Source: Lichenicola sp965198655
Lineage (GTDB): Bacteria > Pseudomonadota > Alphaproteobacteria > Acetobacterales > Acetobacteraceae
Reading direction: 5' to 3'
DNA length: 64,000 nucleotides
Assembly (NCBI GenBank): GCA_965198655.1
Contig: OZ240668.1
Coordinates: 2,542,001-2,606,000, forward strand
Below the pieces are notes generated by a model, which saw nothing but the letters and a program-made list of their open reading frames with translations, was not told the DNA's origin and ran no database searches. The translations under genes and the position numbers were made by a program. Every line of letters starts with the position of its first letter. Positions within the stretch are counted from its first letter, which is position 1. Positions 26,301-36,884 of the stretch are shown piece after piece.

Positions 26301-26316
26301 TGCCGCCCCAGGAACC

Positions 26317-26679
26317 TCAGGCGACGTGGCGCTTGTGGTGCGACCGATTGAAGGCGTGGATCTGCGCGGCGGTGATCCAGCCGCAATGCTCGGTGTCGAT
26401 TTCATCGAAGTGCTTGGTCACCCGCGGCCAATCTGCCAGTTCGGCCTGTTGCCGGGTCAGGTGGCCGTCATGCGTGGTGTTGGCTGCGGCGAAGTGCGCC
26501 TCGACGCCGCCGGACGCGTGTCCCACCTCGATCCGGTTGGGATCCGCCGCCGGCATCCGGACGACGGACGTAGTTTCGGAAACAGACGCCGCGCGGGACG
26601 GTGCCGACTGTGCGAGGGCGGAGAGTCCGGCCAGGCTCCCGCACAGCAGGACGGCACTGATGTTGAGAACCATGCGCAT
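26317..26679 (-). CDS. Small secreted EF-hand-like protein
   Basis: 120 residues with a signal peptide (hydrophobic 4-20). Two loops resemble EF-hands: ANTTHDGHLTRQQAE and FDEIDTEHCGWITAAQIHAF, though acidic ligands are partly replaced, so calcium binding is uncertain. His-rich C-terminus (RSHHKRHVA). The ATG at 26679 has an AGGAGA site upstream. Next to another small His-rich secreted protein on the same strand. Confidence 0.72.
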   Translation of the reverse strand: MRMVLNISAVLLCGSLAGLSALAQSAPSRAASVSETTSVVRMPAADPNRIEVGHASGGVEAHFAAANTTHDGHLTRQQAELADWPRVTKHFDEIDTEHCGWITAAQIHAFNRSHHKRHVA

Positions 26680-26832
26680 TTTTTGCTCTCCTGACGACGC
26701 CGGCAACGACCGGCGGCTGTGGTTTCCGACTTGTCGTCTTCAACACGCACAGTTGATCAGGAGAAGCTTAAAACACGATGAACGGTTCGTGATCGACGGG
26801 AGGCCAAGCGCGAGTGGCCTCCCGGACCGGTT

Positions 26833-27231
26833 CTACTGGCCGCCGGGTGCGTTCGTCGGGGTGGTGGTGCCGGTGCTGCCCGAGGAGGGTGCGCTGCCAG
26901 CTGGCGGCATGCTGGACGGCGCCGACATTCCGGTGCCCGGGGCGGTGCTGGTGGAGGACGGCGCGCTCCCCGGGGTGCCAGAGTCGCCGGCGGACGGGGC
27001 GCTGCCGCTGCGGGCGGCGGCAAGGCTCTTGGCGTTCAGCTCGTCGGTGCTCGGATCGCCGGCGCGCTTGGAGTGGGTCTTCGGACCCTGCATGTGGCTC
27101 ATGCGGCTGGAATGGTGTCGCATGTGATGCATCGGCTTGGTCTTGCTGGTGCCGGCGTCGGTCTGAGCCATGGCGGGAAGGGCGAAGGCCAAGGCAGCCG
27201 TGCAGAGGGAGGCGCTCAGGATCGACTTCAT
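26833..27231 (-). CDS. Small secreted His/Met-rich then Pro/Ser/Gly-rich protein
   Basis: 132 residues with a signal peptide (cleavage near AMAQ, residue 22). A His/Met cluster follows (PMHHMRHHSSRMSHMQG), which could bind metal, then about 60 residues of low-complexity Pro/Ser/Gly/Thr. No known domain. The ATG at 27231 was chosen because the signal peptide begins there. Function unknown. Confidence 0.65.
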   Translation of the reverse strand: MKSILSASLCTAALAFALPAMAQTDAGTSKTKPMHHMRHHSSRMSHMQGPKTHSKRAGDPSTDELNAKSLAAARSGSAPSAGDSGTPGSAPSSTSTAPGTGMSAPSSMPPAGSAPSSGSTGTTTPTNAPGGQ

Positions 27232-27370
27232 GGATGTTCCTTTTCTGTCACGACCGACAGAGCTTGAGGCAAAGAAGCGTCGTCGGCAGACGCTCCGACA
27301 CGACCAGGCAACGAACGCCCGCCGTGGCAGTTGCGCCACAGTCGAATAAACCGGAAAGCCGGCGTGAAAA

Positions 27371-27862
27371 TCAGCCGGCCGGCGCCGGATTCGCCGTGGT
27401 GGACGTCGCGACGGGAGCGGGCGGACGCAGCGGGGGGCCGTAGATGTCGCGGGCGCGCTTGAGGAAGGCCCCCACCATCAGCCGGACCGCCTCGTTGAAC
27501 ACCACCCCGATCGCGGCTTGCAACAGGCGCGAGCGGAACTCGAACTCCACGAAGAAGTCGACCAGGCAGCCGCGCGGGTGAGGAGTGAAGGTCCACACGT
27601 TGTTGAGGTAGCGGAACGGGCCCTTCTCGTAGCGCACCCGCACTGTGCGCGGACGGTCCAGCGCCACACGGCTGGTGAAGCTTTCGCGGAACGGGCCGAA
27701 GCCGATGCTCATGTCGGCGACCAGCTCGGTGTCGGTATGGCTGCGCACCCGCGCGCCAGTGCACCAGGGCAGGAACTCGGGATAGCGCCCGACATCGGCC
27801 ACCATGTCGAACAACTGCTCGGCGGTGTAGGGAATCAGGCGGCGCTCGGCGTGAGTCGGCAT
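27371..27862 (-). CDS. Coenzyme Q-binding protein COQ10 / RatA-like START domain protein
   Basis: 163 residues. START/polyketide-cyclase fold: IPYTAEQLFDMVADVGRYPEFLPWCTGARV and GPFRESFTSRV ... LDRPRTVRVRYEKGPFRYLNNVWTF (two blocks). In alphaproteobacteria this gene follows lipA and probably supports ubiquinone function. The ATG overlaps the lipA TGA by one base. The C-terminal ~25 residues are Pro/Ala/Thr-rich. Confidence 0.9.
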   Translation of the reverse strand: MPTHAERRLIPYTAEQLFDMVADVGRYPEFLPWCTGARVRSHTDTELVADMSIGFGPFRESFTSRVALDRPRTVRVRYEKGPFRYLNNVWTFTPHPRGCLVDFFVEFEFRSRLLQAAIGVVFNEAVRLMVGAFLKRARDIYGPPLRPPAPVATSTTANPAPAG

Positions 27863-28806
27863 CAGAACTCTACGCGCGAGCCCGCCAAACGTGCCGCGCG
27901 CGCGTCGCGCAGTGCAGCAAAATCCGCGTCAGCGTGATACGAGGAACGGGTCAGCGGGGTAGCGCTCACCTGCAGGAAGCCCTTGGCACGCGCCATGGAG
28001 GCGTACTCGGCGAACTCGTCCGGGGTCACGAAGCGGTCCACCGCGGCGTGCTTGACGCTGGGCTGGAGGTACTGGCCGAGCGTGAGGAAGTCGACCTCGG
28101 CGATGCGCAGGTCGTCCATCACCTGGAGCACCTCGGGCCGTGCCTCGCCCAGGCCCACCATCATGCCGGATTTGGTGAAGATGGCCGGGTCGAGCTGCTT
28201 GACCCGGTCGAGCAGGCGCACCGACTGGTAGTAGCGGGCACCCGGCCGGATGGTGGCGTAGAGCCGCGGCACGGTTTCCAGGTTGTGGTTGAACACGTCC
28301 GGACGGGCCGCGACCACCACCTCCAGCGCGCCCGGCTTGCGCAGGAAGTCCGGGGTCAGGATCTCGATCGTGGTATCCGGCGAGGCCTGGCGGATGGCAC
28401 CGATCACGGCGGCGAAGTGCGCGGCGCCGCCGTCGGGAAGATCGTCGCGGTCGACCGAGGTGATCACCACGTGGCGCAAACCGAGCGTCGCCACAGCGTC
28501 GGCGACCCGCTCCGGCTCGCCCGCGTCGAGCGCGTCGGGCTGGCCGGTACGGACGTTGCAGAAGGCGCAGGCGCGGGTGCAGATCTCGCCCATGATCATC
28601 ATGGTGGCGTGTCGCTGCGACCAGCACTCGCCGATGTTGGGGCAGGCCGCCTCCTCGCACACCGTGACCAGGTTCTTCTCGCGCATCAGCGTGCGCGTCT
28701 CGTGGTAGATCGGATGCGTCGGCGCCTTGACCCGGATCCAGTCCGGCTTGCGCAGGATCGGGTTGTCCGGGCGGTGCGCCTTTTCCGGATGGCGTGGCGC
28801 AGCCAT
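27862..28806 (-). CDS. lipA: Lipoyl synthase
   Basis: 314 residues. Radical-SAM enzyme inserting two sulfurs into octanoyl groups on lipoyl domains, such as those of PdhB and PdhC encoded upstream. Auxiliary cluster cysteines: CEEAACPNIGECW; radical-SAM cluster: CTRACAFCNV; the conserved C-terminal serine is in PLTRSSYHAD. I chose the ATG at 28806, which gives the family-typical start AAPRHPEKAHRPDNP; an ATG at 28848 would add 14 residues. Confidence 0.95.
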   Translation of the reverse strand: MAAPRHPEKAHRPDNPILRKPDWIRVKAPTHPIYHETRTLMREKNLVTVCEEAACPNIGECWSQRHATMMIMGEICTRACAFCNVRTGQPDALDAGEPERVADAVATLGLRHVVITSVDRDDLPDGGAAHFAAVIGAIRQASPDTTIEILTPDFLRKPGALEVVVAARPDVFNHNLETVPRLYATIRPGARYYQSVRLLDRVKQLDPAIFTKSGMMVGLGEARPEVLQVMDDLRIAEVDFLTLGQYLQPSVKHAAVDRFVTPDEFAEYASMARAKGFLQVSATPLTRSSYHADADFAALRDARAARLAGSRVEF

Positions 28807-28913
28807 GGCGCCCCCGCTCCGGTGGTCGATCAGCAGTCGGGTGGACATGAGGCTGCGTGCATCCGCTCGGGGAGGAACCGTGCTCCGACAGGTGGCGCCG
28901 CGCCGGACGGGCG

Positions 28914-29174
28914 TCAAGCACGACGGCGTCGGAGGCGGACCAGCCCTGCGGCGACCGACAGGGCCGCCAGCGCTGCCGCGGACGCTGCGATCGGCCGGCG
29001 ATGGCGGCGGGCGGCCGAGGCGGCCTGGCGGAAGGGCTCGCTCCAGCGCAGACGTGCGGCGGCGGCGAAGTCGGGTGCAGGGCAGCCATAGCCGAACCGG
29101 GCCGCGAACAGCACCGCGGCACCGGAGGCAATGTAGCGGCGGTAGAGCCGGTAGGCTTCCGCCTCTTCGTCGCT
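28914..29174 (-). pseudogene. C-terminal fragment of the interrupted ~750-codon gene
   Basis: After the TAG at 29175-29177 the same frame stays open for 86 codons: SDEEAEAYRLYRRYIASG ... FGYGCPAPDFAAAARLR, then an Ala/Arg-rich tail with one hydrophobic stretch. It reads as the continuation of the preceding gene. A GTG at 29114 could start translation, but no good ribosome binding site precedes it. Probably not expressed as a protein of its own. Confidence 0.6.
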
Positions 29175-30362
29175 CTAGAACATCCAGCCGGCGGCGCGGC
29201 ACAGCACCGCGGCGAAGGCCTGCGACCGCGGCGGCAGCTCACCTGCGGCACGCTCCGCGTCGTCCGCCGCCAGGAACCGGTAGTGGAAGCGATGGTCCGG
29301 CACGGCGGCGCTGCGGGCGTAGCGCCAGCGCTTGTTGGCGGTGACGAGCCAGCCGGTGGGCGGATGCTGCGGCCCGTAGGCGTAGTCGAACTGGCCGCGC
29401 AGGGCGTCCTGGTCGGGTTCGGTCTCGGTGCCGAACAGCTCGAGGCCGTGCTGCCGCTCGATCAGCGCGGCATCCCAGGCGGCCCGTGCCCGGTCGGTGC
29501 GCCAGAACGCCTGGTGCGACCCTGCCTGGGCGTCCGCGAGGGCCATTGCCTCCCGGCGCTCCGCCGCCACCGTAAAGGCGGCGGCTGCGTCGGCCCAGCG
29601 TCCATCCCGCATCAACCGACGCGCCAGCAGCTCGCGTAGGGTGCGGGGGGCATCGAAGCGGTCCGGCTCCCAGTAGTTCGAGCTCTGGAACGCGTCCGGT
29701 CCGGGCAGCAGCGGCACCGGCGGCACGCTCGACGCCACGAAGCGGCGCAGCTCCCCGGTGGTCAGCACCCGCTCGGCGAGATAGGCGACGTCGCCCCAAT
29801 AGGTGCAGGCGAACGGATACAGGATCGCCATCGCCTGCTGGATGTCGCCACGCGCCAGGACGAGGATGCCGGCCTCGGCCCGGAGGCGGGCGCCCGCCTG
29901 CACGGTCATGGCGTCCGGATGCGCCGCCAGCTCGCGCACCGCCGCGTCGAAGGCGTGTCCGGTCGCCTTGAGGTCGAAGCCTTGCAGGGACAGCTTGGCG
30001 CGAATCCAGGCCGCCAGCGGACCAGTTGCGTTCGCGACGAACCGGCCTGCCAGGTCGTAGCTGCCTTGCAGGTAGGCCAGCGCCGCCAGCCGGCCGGCAT
30101 CCTGTCCGTCCAGGCCGCCGGCGCCGGTCATGACGTCGGCCACCTCCCGCAGCACGCGGTCGGCGAACTGCTTGGGCGACAAGGCCGGGGAGAACTGCGC
30201 GTCGTAGAGCAGGATGTCCTCGTCCTCGGACTCGTATTGCGGCGCCGGGCCGGTCGCGGACAGGGCGTAGAGAACGACCAGGTGGCACAAGAGCGGGTCG
30301 CGGACGGACGCCGCCAGCCAGGCGGAGGCGCCCGGCTTGTCCGACACCAGCGCTTCCGCCAC
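29175..30362 (-). CDS. Middle fragment of an interrupted ~750-codon hypothetical gene
   Basis: 395 residues as an open frame; no signal peptide and no recognised catalytic motif. It is helical and TPR-like in style (for example LAALAYLQGSYDLAGRFVAN). It begins directly after the stop of the upstream frame (TAA at 30366-30368) and in the same frame, and ends at an in-frame TAG followed by more matching sequence. This strongly suggests one ancestral protein cut by two nonsense codons. Whether this middle part is still translated is unknown. Confidence 0.6.
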   Translation of the reverse strand: MAEALVSDKPGASAWLAASVRDPLLCHLVVLYALSATGPAPQYESEDEDILLYDAQFSPALSPKQFADRVLREVADVMTGAGGLDGQDAGRLAALAYLQGSYDLAGRFVANATGPLAAWIRAKLSLQGFDLKATGHAFDAAVRELAAHPDAMTVQAGARLRAEAGILVLARGDIQQAMAILYPFACTYWGDVAYLAERVLTTGELRRFVASSVPPVPLLPGPDAFQSSNYWEPDRFDAPRTLRELLARRLMRDGRWADAAAAFTVAAERREAMALADAQAGSHQAFWRTDRARAAWDAALIERQHGLELFGTETEPDQDALRGQFDYAYGPQHPPTGWLVTANKRWRYARSAAVPDHRFHYRFLAADDAERAAGELPPRSQAFAAVLCRAAGWMF

Positions 30363-30365
30363 CAG

Positions 30366-31166
30366 TTACAGCGAGTAGGTACCGCCGTCGCCGCCGGAAG
30401 CGAGCTGCTCGCCGTACAGGGTCACCGTCCGGTGCAGGAACGCGATCGCCTCGGTGATCGGCTTGGCCAGGGCTTTGCCGCTGGTCCCGCCCTGGTCCGG
30501 CGCGTCGTTCATCGGCAGTCCGCTTGCCCGCAACGACAGCAGCGCTTCCTCGCCGAAGCTGGCCACGGCCAGCGCGAGCGGGTCGGCGGCGCCGTTATCG
30601 ACCAGCGCGCGGGTATGCCGGAACGCGTCCGCCGCCGCGGCATCATCGCCGCAGGCCGCCGCGGCACGGCCCAGCATGAAGCTCGCCCACAGCGTCCGGT
30701 CCGCCCCGGGATCCGCTCCGGGCGATGCCGGCACGGCGAGCACCCGGCGGAAGCGGCTGGCGGCGCCGGCGCAATCGCCCTGCTCGAAGGCGACAGCTCC
30801 GGCGACGTAGGACCGCACCCCGTCCGGCAGCGCGGGTCCGACCGACTCGGCCGCTTCCGCGGTGGCCTGCCGCCGCATAGTCGCGACCAGCGCCGCGTCC
30901 GACGCCGACAGGGTGCGGCGCTCCTCCGACTCCGTGGTCGGCGGTTCCGTGTCGCTTCCCATGGATGGCGGGGGCAGGCGCAGCGCCGGCTTGGGCACCA
31001 GACGCACCGCGCCGAACTCGAAGCTGTCGACCGGAAGGTCGCTGAGCGTCTGGTCGCGGTTGTTGAGGAGCTGCCAGGGGAAGCCGTTTCCGCAGGCGAA
31101 CGCCGCCGAGGCTGCCAGACCGGCGAGCAGGACCAGCCCGACACGGACCGGCACGCGATCGATCAT
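30366..31166 (-). CDS. N-terminal fragment of an interrupted ~750-codon secreted protein gene
   Basis: 266 residues. Signal peptide with possible lipobox or cleavage at AAFACGNGF, then FPWQLLNNRDQTL and helical repeats (SYVAGAVAFEQGDCAGAASR). The frame ends in GEQLASGGDGGTYSL then TAA, after which the same frame goes on with LVAEALVSD. From memory, homologues continue through this point without a stop; that should be checked. Upstream lies a DUF3142 gene that is itself frameshifted. Confidence 0.6.
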   Translation of the reverse strand: MIDRVPVRVGLVLLAGLAASAAFACGNGFPWQLLNNRDQTLSDLPVDSFEFGAVRLVPKPALRLPPPSMGSDTEPPTTESEERRTLSASDAALVATMRRQATAEAAESVGPALPDGVRSYVAGAVAFEQGDCAGAASRFRRVLAVPASPGADPGADRTLWASFMLGRAAAACGDDAAAADAFRHTRALVDNGAADPLALAVASFGEEALLSLRASGLPMNDAPDQGGTSGKALAKPITEAIAFLHRTVTLYGEQLASGGDGGTYSL

Positions 31167-31231
31167 CTATCCGCTCCTACTGCGACCGGCCGGCACCGGA
31201 CGGACGCCGCTCGGAACGTTAGCGCAACGGA

Positions 31232-32433
31232 CTACGGAGGCGCCAGCGCCTGCTCCGCCACCGGACAGCGGGTCCAGCCGGCGATGATCGCGGCGTGGGG
31301 GCGAAGCAGGCCGTCCTGCACGCGGTCCAGCAACGCGACCGGCGGGTCACGGCGCAGCCGATACGGACCGGCCCCGTCGGAAGCGAGGCAGGGGGCCCCA
31401 AGCGCGATCCGCGTTGGCAGCGTCGCGTCGACGTCGCCCTCGTTCACCACGCGGAGCAGGCGCAGGCCGTCGGGCCCGGCGGGTGCTGCGCGCAGCGAAA
31501 GGTGACGGCCAACGGCTCGCCTCGCAGCACCGCGAGCCAGCTTTGGAGGCTCCAGTTGCGCACGTCGCCCGTGACCGGCAGCCGGAACCAGGCGATCCCG
31601 ACCAGGTGGTGCGGCGGCGTGCGCTCCAGCGCCCGCATCGCGTCGGCCATCTGCGCCGGCGCCACCATGAGCTCGGTCGCGTCGGGACCGGCGAGTGCAG
31701 GGCGTTCGCCCTCGGTGGACAGCACCCGGCCAGCCGCGTCCGGCACCATGCGCACGCCGTAGGACGGCAGCGCCACCAGGAACGGCCGGGCGCTGCGTCG
31801 GTCCATCGCCGCCACCCAGCGCAGCATGGCGTTGCGGTCGAACAGGCCGCGACAGGGATCGTCGGCGGCGTGCACCTGCAGCACCAGCCGGTCGACCGCA
31901 GCGCTGAGGGAGGGAAAGTCGCGGGCACGGAGCCAGTCGGGCAGGACGGTGATGGACAGGAGGGTCCGCGCCGGCAGCCCCGCACGGAGGGCGCGGAGCA
32001 GGTCGCGGTAGGGGGCAAGGCGGTTGGTCGGGCAGTCGTGGTCGAGCTCCAGGCCCGCGAGCGGCTGCGGTAGGCGGTCGAACACGGTCCGGATCGCCAC
32101 CACGGACGGTAGCGCGGTGCGGCCGTCGATCCGGAGCACCGCCACCACCGGCCGGCCGAGCGCCTGCAACCGCGCCCAATCCACCCCGGCCGGAACCAGC
32201 CGGCCGTCCGGCGACCATTCCGCCGCCAGCACGCGGTAGCCAGAGACCAGCGGCGGCGCGGTCCGGCGCAGGGAGTCCAGCACGCCGGCGGACCAGACCC
32301 GCTGCCAGACATAGGCGTCCTGCGGCAGGTGCCGGTCGAGCGGCGCCGCCCCGGCGATCAGCGCGCAGAGGGACAGTGCGGCTGCGCGCGGCCCATTCTG
32401 CAAGGGGTCAAAGCTGGGTCGAGAACGCGCCAT
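31232..32433 (-). pseudogene. DUF3142 family gene with a frameshift near its 3' end
   Basis: From the ATG at 32433 the frame runs 329 residues with the features of DUF3142 proteins: DAYVWQRVWSAGVL, SGYRVLAAEWSPDG, GLELDHDCPTNRL, YRDLLRALRAGLP. It ends at 31444 in unrelated residues. A different frame then carries the expected ending (LRLLRVVNEGDVDATLPTRI ... GWTRCPVAEQALAPP) down to 31232. The switch is needed near 31470-31490. Function of DUF3142 is not established. With the three fragments downstream this locus looks inactivated, unless the shift is a sequencing error. Confidence 0.72.
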
Positions 32434-32638
32434 GACGAGCCGGAGGCGCCACGGCGCTGGCCGACGTGAGCATCCTAGGGCAGGCACCGGTCGGTGCGCG
32501 CCCACCGCGCAATCAGCGCGCAGGACAGGAGCGCGACGCGGGGCCCATCCCTGTGCAAGGCGTCAAAGCTGGGCCGAGAATGCGCTGCGACGAGTCAGAG
32601 GCGTCTTTGGCGCCGGCCGGCGTGGGTGTCCGAGCATC
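32356..32638. repeat. Diverged tandem duplication covering the start of the DUF3142 gene
   Basis: Copy A (32356-32474) spans the first codons of the DUF3142 gene and its upstream region. Copy B (about 32511-32638) repeats the same order of blocks (ATCAGCGCGCA, GTCAAAGCTGGG, GCGACGAG) with many substitutions. The ~290 bases between this gene and lpd hold no other gene. Confidence 0.7.
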
Positions 32639-32726
32639 GGAGCGGAGCGGCCTGCTTGGCCGTGAGCACCGACGCGCAGGACACCCGCGTCGGATGACCG
32701 TCGCAGTAGCATTATCGGCCCAGCTT

Positions 32727-34133
32727 TCAGAAGTGGATGGCTTGGTCCCAGGCATCCAGCACCGATTCGTGCATGGTCTCGCTGACGGTGGGGTGCGGGA
32801 ACACCGTGTGCATCAGCTCCTGCTCGGTGGTCTCCAGGGTGCGGCCGATGGCGTAGCCCTGGATCATCTCGGTGACCTCGGCGCCGACCAGGTGCGCCCC
32901 GAGCAGCTCGCCGGTGCGGGCGTCGAACACGGTCTTGGCCATGCCCTCCGGCTCGCCCATGGCGATCGCCTTGCCGTTGCCGACGAACGGGAACCGGCCG
33001 ACCCGGATCTCCCGGCCTTCCACCCGCGCCTTGGCCTCGCTCCAGCCGACGCTCGCCACCTGCGGCCGGCAATAGGTGCAGCCGGGGATGTTGCTCCAGT
33101 TGATCGGGTGCACGTCGAGGCCGGCGATCTTCTCCACGCACAGCACGCCCTCGTGGCTCGCCTTGTGCGCGAGCCAGGGCGCGCCGACCAGATCGCCGAT
33201 CGCGTACACGCCGGGCTCGGCGGTGCGGCAGAACGGGTCGATCGCCACGTGACCCTTCTCGATCACCACCTTCGTGTTCTCGAGCCCGATGGTCTCGATG
33301 TTGCTGACGATGCCGACCGCGGAGATCACGCGGTCGAACTCCGCGGTCTCGGTTTTGCCGCCGGCCTCGATGGTGACGGTGACGCTGTCGGCGTTCTTCT
33401 GCACGGCGCTGGTCTTGGCGCCGGTGAGGATGCGCATCCCTTGCTTCTCGAACGCTCTGCGCGCAAAGGCGGCGATCTCGGCGTCCTCGGCCGGCAGGAT
33501 GCGGTCCACCACCTCCACCACGGTGACCTCCGAGCCCATGTTGCGGTAGAAGCTCGCGAACTCGATGCCGATCGCGCCGGAGCCGATCACCAGCAGGCGG
33601 GCAGGCATCAGCGTGGGCACCATCGCCTCGCGATAGGACCAGACCAGGCGGTCCGGCTCCAGCCCGGGCAGCACCCGCGCCCGCGAGCCGGTGGCCAGGA
33701 TCACGTGCGGCGCGGTCAGGGCGGCGACCGGGGCGCCGTTCTTGGTCACGGCGACTTTGCGCGTGTCGCCGTCGGTGCCGTCCAGCGCGCCGTGCCCGTC
33801 GAACACCGCGACCTTGTTCTTGCGCAGCAGGTGGCCGATGCCCGAGGAAAGCTGCTTCGCGACCCCGCGCGACCGGGACACCACCTTGTCCAGGTCGTAG
33901 CGGATGTTGTCGGCGGAGAAGCCGAACTCGCCGAGGTTGTGCAGCAGGTGGTTGATCTCCGACGAGCGCAGCAGCGTCTTGGTCGGGATGCAGCCCCAGT
34001 TCAGGCAGATGCCGCCGAGGTGGGTGCTTTCCACCACCGCCACCTTCATCTTGAGCTGGGCGGCGCGGATCGCGGCGACATAGCCGCCGGGACCGCCGCC
34101 GATGACGATCAGGTCGAACTCGGTTTCCGCCAT
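32727..34133 (-). CDS. lpd: Dihydrolipoyl dehydrogenase (E3)
   Basis: 468 residues. FAD enzyme that reoxidises lipoyl groups of the pyruvate dehydrogenase complex. FAD site GGGPGGYVAAIRAAQ, redox-active disulphide GGICLNWGCIPTK, NAD site VIGSGAIGIEF, and the dimer-partner HPTVSE His-Glu pair are present. Last gene of the pdhA-pdhB-pdhC-lpd order, one base after the pdhC stop. Confidence 0.96.
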   Translation of the reverse strand: MAETEFDLIVIGGGPGGYVAAIRAAQLKMKVAVVESTHLGGICLNWGCIPTKTLLRSSEINHLLHNLGEFGFSADNIRYDLDKVVSRSRGVAKQLSSGIGHLLRKNKVAVFDGHGALDGTDGDTRKVAVTKNGAPVAALTAPHVILATGSRARVLPGLEPDRLVWSYREAMVPTLMPARLLVIGSGAIGIEFASFYRNMGSEVTVVEVVDRILPAEDAEIAAFARRAFEKQGMRILTGAKTSAVQKNADSVTVTIEAGGKTETAEFDRVISAVGIVSNIETIGLENTKVVIEKGHVAIDPFCRTAEPGVYAIGDLVGAPWLAHKASHEGVLCVEKIAGLDVHPINWSNIPGCTYCRPQVASVGWSEAKARVEGREIRVGRFPFVGNGKAIAMGEPEGMAKTVFDARTGELLGAHLVGAEVTEMIQGYAIGRTLETTEQELMHTVFPHPTVSETMHESVLDAWDQAIHF

Positions 34134-34134
34134 T

Positions 34135-35493
34135 CTAGATCACCAGGTTCAGCGGGTTCTCGACCACGCTCTTGAACACAGACACCCATTGCGCCGCGAG
34201 CGCCCCGTCCACCGCGCGGTGGTCGACCGACAGCGTCGCGGTCATCATGGTGGCGGCCTCGATGCGGTCGCCCCCCTTATCCGTGCGTACCACCGCGCGC
34301 TTCTCGCTGGCGCTGACCGCCAGGATGCCGGCCTGCGGCGGGTTGAGGATGGCGGAGAACTGCTTGACCCCAAACATGCCCATGTTGGAGATCGAGAACC
34401 CGCCGCCCTGGAACTCGTCGGGGCGCAACTTGCCCTCGCGGGCGCGTGCGATCAGGCCGCGCGCTTCGGTACTGATCTGCGCCAGCGACTTCTTCTCGGC
34501 CGAGCGCACGATCGGCGTGATCAGCCCGTCCGGGATCGACACCGCGACCGAGATGTCGACGTCCTCGTACTCGATGATCGCCTCGTCGGTGTAGCTGGCG
34601 TTGACCTTGGGCACGCGGACCAGGGTGACCGCGCAGGCCTTGATCAGCATGTCGTTGACCGAGAGCTTGAAGCTGCCCGCACCGTCCGGCGCGGCGTGGT
34701 TGAGCTGGGCGCGGAGCGCCAGCAGCGCGTCCATCTCGACGTCGATCGAGACGTAGAAATGCGGCACGAACTGCTTGGACGCCGACAGCCGGCGCGCGAT
34801 CACGCGTCGGATGTTGGAGTTCGGCATCACACGGTGCGGGGCCGTGATCGGCACCGGGGTCGGACGCACCGGTGCGGCGGCGGGTGCCTGCGGTGGGGTA
34901 CCGGCCTGCGCCGGCGGCGCGGCGGGCGCCGGAGCCTTGGCGGCCGGCTGCGTGGGAGCCGCACGAGCGGCCTCGATGTCGGCACGGATGATGCGGTGGT
35001 TGGGCCCGGTGCCCTTGATCGATGCGAGGTCGAGCCCGGCCTCGGCAGCCAGACGGCGGGCGAGCGGCGAGGCGAACACGCGGCTGCCGCTGTCGCTGCT
35101 TCCGGCCGGTGCCGCGGATGGCGCGGCGGGCGACACGGATGCGGGGGCCGGACGTGTTGCGGCCGGCGGCTCGGAGCCCTGGTTGGTCGGCGCCTCCGCC
35201 TGCCTGGGCGCCTCCGCCGCCCCGGCGCCGGCCGCGTCCGGCACTGCCTCGCCGGTCTCAACCAGGATGGCGATCGGCGCGTTGACCTTCACCCCCTCGG
35301 TACCGTCTGCAACCAGGATGCGGCCGAGGATACCCTCGTCCACCGCCTCGACCTCCATGGTCGCCTTGTCGGTCTCGATCTCGGCGATCACGTCGCCGGA
35401 TGCGACCGCGTCGCCTTCCTTCTTCAGCCAGCGGGCCAGGGTGCCTTCGGTCATGGTCGGCGACAGCGCCGGCATGAGGATGTTCACGGACAT
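34135..35493 (-). CDS. pdhC: Dihydrolipoyllysine acetyltransferase of pyruvate dehydrogenase (E2)
   Basis: 452 residues. One lipoyl domain (lysine in IETDKATMEVEA, about residue 43), a long Ala/Pro linker, a peripheral subunit-binding domain (FASPLARRLAAEAGLDL), a second linker, and the catalytic domain ending with the DHRAVDGALAAQW active-site motif. Passes acetyl groups to CoA. Starts 10 bases after the pdhB stop. Confidence 0.95.
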   Translation of the reverse strand: MSVNILMPALSPTMTEGTLARWLKKEGDAVASGDVIAEIETDKATMEVEAVDEGILGRILVADGTEGVKVNAPIAILVETGEAVPDAAGAGAAEAPRQAEAPTNQGSEPPAATRPAPASVSPAAPSAAPAGSSDSGSRVFASPLARRLAAEAGLDLASIKGTGPNHRIIRADIEAARAAPTQPAAKAPAPAAPPAQAGTPPQAPAAAPVRPTPVPITAPHRVMPNSNIRRVIARRLSASKQFVPHFYVSIDVEMDALLALRAQLNHAAPDGAGSFKLSVNDMLIKACAVTLVRVPKVNASYTDEAIIEYEDVDISVAVSIPDGLITPIVRSAEKKSLAQISTEARGLIARAREGKLRPDEFQGGGFSISNMGMFGVKQFSAILNPPQAGILAVSASEKRAVVRTDKGGDRIEAATMMTATLSVDHRAVDGALAAQWVSVFKSVVENPLNLVI

Positions 35494-35503
35494 GGGGCTG
35501 CCC

Positions 35504-36877
<1,374 letters not shown>

Positions 36878-36884
36878 GTGCCCC

